DNA of 64,000 nt from Bacillota bacterium (GTDB lineage: Bacteria > Bacillota > Bacilli > Paenibacillales > UBA4045). The stretch is taken from positions 124,001 through 188,000 of the forward strand of contig JAEZQY010000053.1 in NCBI GenBank assembly GCA_023441055.1. Reading direction: 5' to 3'. Each line of letters starts with the position of its first letter. Position 1 is the first letter of the stretch. The notes beneath the pieces were generated by a model. It ran no database searches. It worked only from the letters and a program-made list of their open reading frames with translations, and had not been told where the DNA came from. Positions 61,603 through 64,000 of the stretch are shown here, in pieces. The translations under genes and the position numbers were made by a program.

Positions 61603-62268
61603 TTATCTCTTAAGACGCGATAGAATCGCCCATCGCCGCTCGGATTTCCGTTTATAGCGCGGCAGAGATTGATAGATCTCCACCGATTCCTGGAATGCCT
61701 GCCTCGCCTCATCGACTCGATTCATCCCGGTGAGGAGGATGCCCAGACGATAGTAGGCCTCGCAGGAGGAGGATTGAATGTCTCGGAACTTGTGCAGATA
61801 GCCAAGCGCCTTCTCATGATCAACAGCTGCGAACGCTTCAGCCAGACGCAGGTAGGGCTCACCGTATCGCACGCGCGGGTTGATGCCGACCGCCTTCAGG
61901 ATCATCGTCTCGCCCTCGGGCAGCTGCCCCTGCTTCAATCGACATATTCCTGCATCGAACCACACGTCCGCTGAATCCTCTGCGGTTCGCAGCGCGTCAT
62001 CCAGTAGCGTCTGCGCTTCCGCATACTTGCCTAGATCAATCAGGATGCGAGCAGCCTCTGTCTTCAGCGAAGTGTGATGCGGATTCAGCTTGAGCTCCTG
62101 CTGAATTCTGCGTAATCTTCCACGAATTTGGAATGGTCTAGTGAGGCTGGGGAAGATGCCGACGAACCGTCGATCAAGGATATACAGCGCCGCCAGCAGG
62201 ATGAGAATCGCCAGGAACGGACTTCCTGTTATCCACCACAACATACCGAATAGAATACCCTTACCCAT
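61603..62268 (-). CDS. Membrane-anchored TPR protein
   Basis: A 221-residue protein with an N-terminal hydrophobic hairpin (about residues 5-31) and then tetratricopeptide-like helices from about residue 50 to 205. They include LGKYAEAQTLLDDAL, ADVWFDAGICRLKQGQ and AYYRLGILLTGMNRVDEARQAFQ. Such proteins act as scaffolds for other proteins. GAGGAGGGG precedes the ATG. It seems to share a transcript with the 36-residue peptide. Confidence 0.85.
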   Translation of the reverse strand: MGKGILFGMLWWITGSPFLAILILLAALYILDRRFVGIFPSLTRPFQIRGRLRRIQQELKLNPHHTSLKTEAARILIDLGKYAEAQTLLDDALRTAEDSADVWFDAGICRLKQGQLPEGETMILKAVGINPRVRYGEPYLRLAEAFAAVDHEKALGYLHKFRDIQSSSCEAYYRLGILLTGMNRVDEARQAFQESVEIYQSLPRYKRKSERRWAILSRLKR

Positions 62269-62318
62269 AGCAGATTCATCCCCTCCTCAACTTCGTGGAA
62301 TTCCTACATCCCAGCACT

Positions 62319-62606
62319 TCAGGATTCGAAATCAACCGACACAGAACTTTCGACGACTGTCTTCATATACACTATAACCTCTTGATGAATCGGATGGACC
62401 TGATAACCATCCAGATCTGCCATTGTTTCATGCTGGGAGATCAGCACAATGTCATAGGAGCGATCCGAATGAAGCACATCTGAGCCCACCTCCAGCTGCT
62501 TAACCTGGGGAATCTTGCCTTGCATGCTCTCCAGTACGTCCTTTGTCTTCTGTACATTCTCAGGTGAACGATCCTTAAGCTTGAAGCACACTACATGAGT
62601 AATCAC
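62319..62606 (-). CDS. Dabb family (stress-responsive A/B barrel) protein
   Basis: A 95-residue protein of the Dabb family, a small dimeric ferredoxin-like barrel. It opens with the typical ITHVVCFKLKD and contains HETMADLDGYQVHPIHQEV, with the conserved His pair. The GTG at 62606 lies 9 bases after AAGGAG and gives the usual family length; ATGs further upstream overlap the ribosome binding site. The function of such proteins is poorly defined. Confidence 0.88.
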   Translation of the reverse strand: MITHVVCFKLKDRSPENVQKTKDVLESMQGKIPQVKQLEVGSDVLHSDRSYDIVLISQHETMADLDGYQVHPIHQEVIVYMKTVVESSVSVDFES

Positions 62607-62726
62607 TATCGCCATCTCCTTCATCATTGTCGCGTCTAAACTCGCTTCGGCGCACCGCCTATCGCGAAATCGCTATTATTATACCAGATAAACGGCTCCG
62701 CCGTCTTGCTCGGCCATCAGCTTCCG

Positions 62727-63452
62727 CTAACCCTTCACGCCAGTCCATACGCCGAAGCCGAATTGATCCTTATATTGATACATAATGTCATCATATTCAC
62801 GAGTCAAATCCCATATCCGCTGATCAAAATAAACCGAAGCATCCACCACACCGCTCATATCCGGATGCTCCATCTCATCCGACCAATCGAACTCGTTCAG
62901 CTTGCCTGGTTGCAACAGGTCGATCTCACGCAGCCCTGCCTGCTCCAACAGCTCGATCCATTGCTCAGCCGTCCATACCTCACCTACGCCGTAATACTTG
63001 CTTACTCGGCGAGCGATCACATCCTCCAGCGATTGCAGAGCAATCATCTCCCGATCATACAGTCGCCCGCCTGGTGCCAGCACACGCGCATATTCCCGCA
63101 ACGCGCACAGCGTGTCGGCGAACAGGGTGACCGATTCCGCCAGCACCACATCGAAGCTGCCAGCATCGAATGGCAGATGCTCGACATTGCCCTGGACGAA
63201 ATTCACCTGAACCTGCTCCTGTTCTGCGCGATGTCGGGCCTTCATCAGCATATCCGAACGGATATCAACTGCAGTGACCTGATAGCCGAGCCTCGCTAGA
63301 TGACAGGCTGTTCTCCCGGTCCCGCAGCCGACCTCCAGTATTCGGGCCTGTTGTCCAATTGACGCGGTATCCAGCAGCTCCAGCGTTGCTGTGAAACCAC
63401 CAGGATGCGCGCTGCCAATCCCAAGCTTCGCTAACATATCGAGATAATTCAT
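62727..63452 (-). CDS. Class I SAM-dependent methyltransferase
   Basis: A 241-residue methyltransferase of the UbiE/Methyltransf_11 type. Motif I is ILEVGCGTGRTA, the acidic residue after strand 2 is in VTAVDIR, and VQGNVEHLPFDAGSFDVVLAE supplies motifs II and III. The C-terminal 80 residues are probably a substrate-binding part. The acceptor is unknown. The ATG at 63452 follows AAAGGGGC; the longer frame from 63479 starts without a good site. Confidence 0.9.
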   Translation of the reverse strand: MNYLDMLAKLGIGSAHPGGFTATLELLDTASIGQQARILEVGCGTGRTACHLARLGYQVTAVDIRSDMLMKARHRAEQEQVQVNFVQGNVEHLPFDAGSFDVVLAESVTLFADTLCALREYARVLAPGGRLYDREMIALQSLEDVIARRVSKYYGVGEVWTAEQWIELLEQAGLREIDLLQPGKLNEFDWSDEMEHPDMSGVVDASVYFDQRIWDLTREYDDIMYQYKDQFGFGVWTGVKG

Positions 63453-63616
63453 AATTCGATTGCCCCTTTCGCAACACATGTTGTCTTCACTATATGCAGG
63501 CTGATGCTATTAGGCATAGGTAAACACCTTTTCTTCAGCGAATCAGACATATACCCATGCCAGATCGGGCTCAGCAGATATAATAAAGAAGCATGACAGA
63601 GAGGAGGAATCGCCTC

Positions 63617-63721
63617 ATGGGAGCATGTGCGGGAGGATATGGCGGCTTCACTTCCACGGCAACAATCCTTGTGCTATACATCCTGTTAGTTATCGTGGCA
63701 ACAGCAGGCATCTTCATCTAA
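63617..63721 (+). CDS. YjcZ-like small membrane protein
   Basis: A 34-residue peptide with a Gly/Tyr-rich start (ACAGGYGGF) followed by one hydrophobic helix (LVLYILLVIVATAGIFI). This is the layout of the YjcZ/SscA family of small sporulation proteins, although the helix end differs. AGAGGAGG precedes the ATG, and a strong terminator follows after 5 bp. Expression in the mother cell during sporulation is an inference from the family. Confidence 0.75.
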   Translation: MGACAGGYGGFTSTATILVLYILLVIVATAGIFI

Positions 63722-63725
63722 CTTG

Positions 63726-63770
63726 ATAGAAAACCCGCTCCTTCCATAACGGATCGAGCGGGTTTTCTAT
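63726..63770. terminator. Bidirectional terminator
   Basis: Perfect 15-bp arms (63726-63740 and 63756-63770) with a T-rich 3' side on both strands lie between the convergent YjcZ-like and alpha/beta-hydrolase genes. Confidence 0.9.
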
Positions 63771-63794
63771 GTCAAGCAGACTCCATGTGATTGG

Positions 63795-64000
63795 TTAGAA
63801 GCCACGCTTCTTCAGCCACGATGCGCACGCGTCGGTCCAATTTCGTACATGCGGGACATCGCTGGCTAGCCCGAGTCCGTGTTGCCCCTGCTCATAGACA
63901 TGCAGATCGAACAACACACCATGGCGATGCAGCGCCTCCGCGAACAGCAGACTATTCACCACCGGCACCGCTGTATCGTCTGTCGTCGACCAGAGGAAGG
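63795..64000 (-). CDS. Alpha/beta hydrolase (acetyl-esterase type), C-terminal part
   Basis: The last 68 residues of an alpha/beta-fold hydrolase; the rest lies beyond the window. The catalytic Asp (TTDDTAVP) and His (EQGQHGLGL) of the family are visible, with the spacing of acetyl-xylan esterase or BD-FAE-like enzymes. The stop is TAA at 63795-63797. It converges on the YjcZ-like gene across a terminator. Confidence 0.85.
   Translation of the reverse strand, partial: FLWSTTDDTAVPVVNSLLFAEALHRHGVLFDLHVYEQGQHGLGLASDVPHVRNWTDACASWLKKRGF

Overview
The window looks like a chromosome segment of a Paenibacillus-type member of the Bacillota. The evidence is strong AGGAGG-type ribosome binding sites with many GTG/TTG starts, several YesM/YesN-type two-component systems beside carbohydrate ABC importers that lack their own ATPase, a class II (B12-dependent) ribonucleotide reductase, YtxH/DUF948 and YjcZ-like small proteins, and 51-bp intergenic tandem repeats. 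No rRNA, tRNA, insertion sequence, prophage or CRISPR array was recognised.

Region 1 (1-12.7 kb, all minus strand) is a sulfated-glycan utilisation operon: binding lipoprotein, two permeases, YesM-like kinase, YesN-like regulator, then four sulfatases (the last cut by the window edge). One sulfatase is fused in frame to a class I mannose-6-phosphate isomerase. A 35-bp element occurs twice, 21 bp upstream of identical TACAAT -10 boxes, once before the binding protein and once before the second sulfatase. It probably marks two promoters under one activator.

Region 2 (12.7-21.1 kb, minus) is a second sugar locus: a small conserved protein, a sensor kinase/regulator pair, a binding protein, two permeases and an apparently cytoplasmic GH5 enzyme with a C-terminal carbohydrate-binding module, closed by a strong terminator. 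Region 3 (21.2-28.8 kb) is more AT-rich and mixed: an unknown protein, a small secreted protein, a 1035-residue hybrid sensor with two kinase modules, a secreted GH18 protein and an MFS transporter. Region 4 (28.9-39.3 kb) is a third sugar locus: GH50-like glycosidase, LplB/YtcP-type permeases, a divergent kinase/regulator pair, a binding lipoprotein and a Gfo/Idh/MocA dehydrogenase.

Region 5 (39.5-64 kb) is mainly core genome: nrdJ with paired NrdR boxes, a DUF92 protein, a GAF/HD-GYP phosphodiesterase, a glycerophosphodiesterase, a CapA-like protein, two coupled MFS transporters, an O-methyltransferase, a secreted beta-propeller protein, a HesB-like protein whose cysteines are replaced by histidines, an M14 peptidase with a hairpin-masked ribosome binding site, glutamate racemase, GH4 alpha-galactosidase, BdbC, YtxH/DUF948, a SufR-like regulator, a HepT-like protein, a TPR protein and two methyl/stress genes. 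Three 51-bp tandem arrays lie in the gaps here, and a fourth, degenerate one lies in Region 3.

The three sugar loci share one logic: a membrane kinase senses an extracellular sugar, its AraC-type regulator switches on a binding protein and two permeases, and apparently cytoplasmic enzymes process the imported oligosaccharide. The missing ATPase is presumably a shared MsmX-type protein encoded elsewhere.
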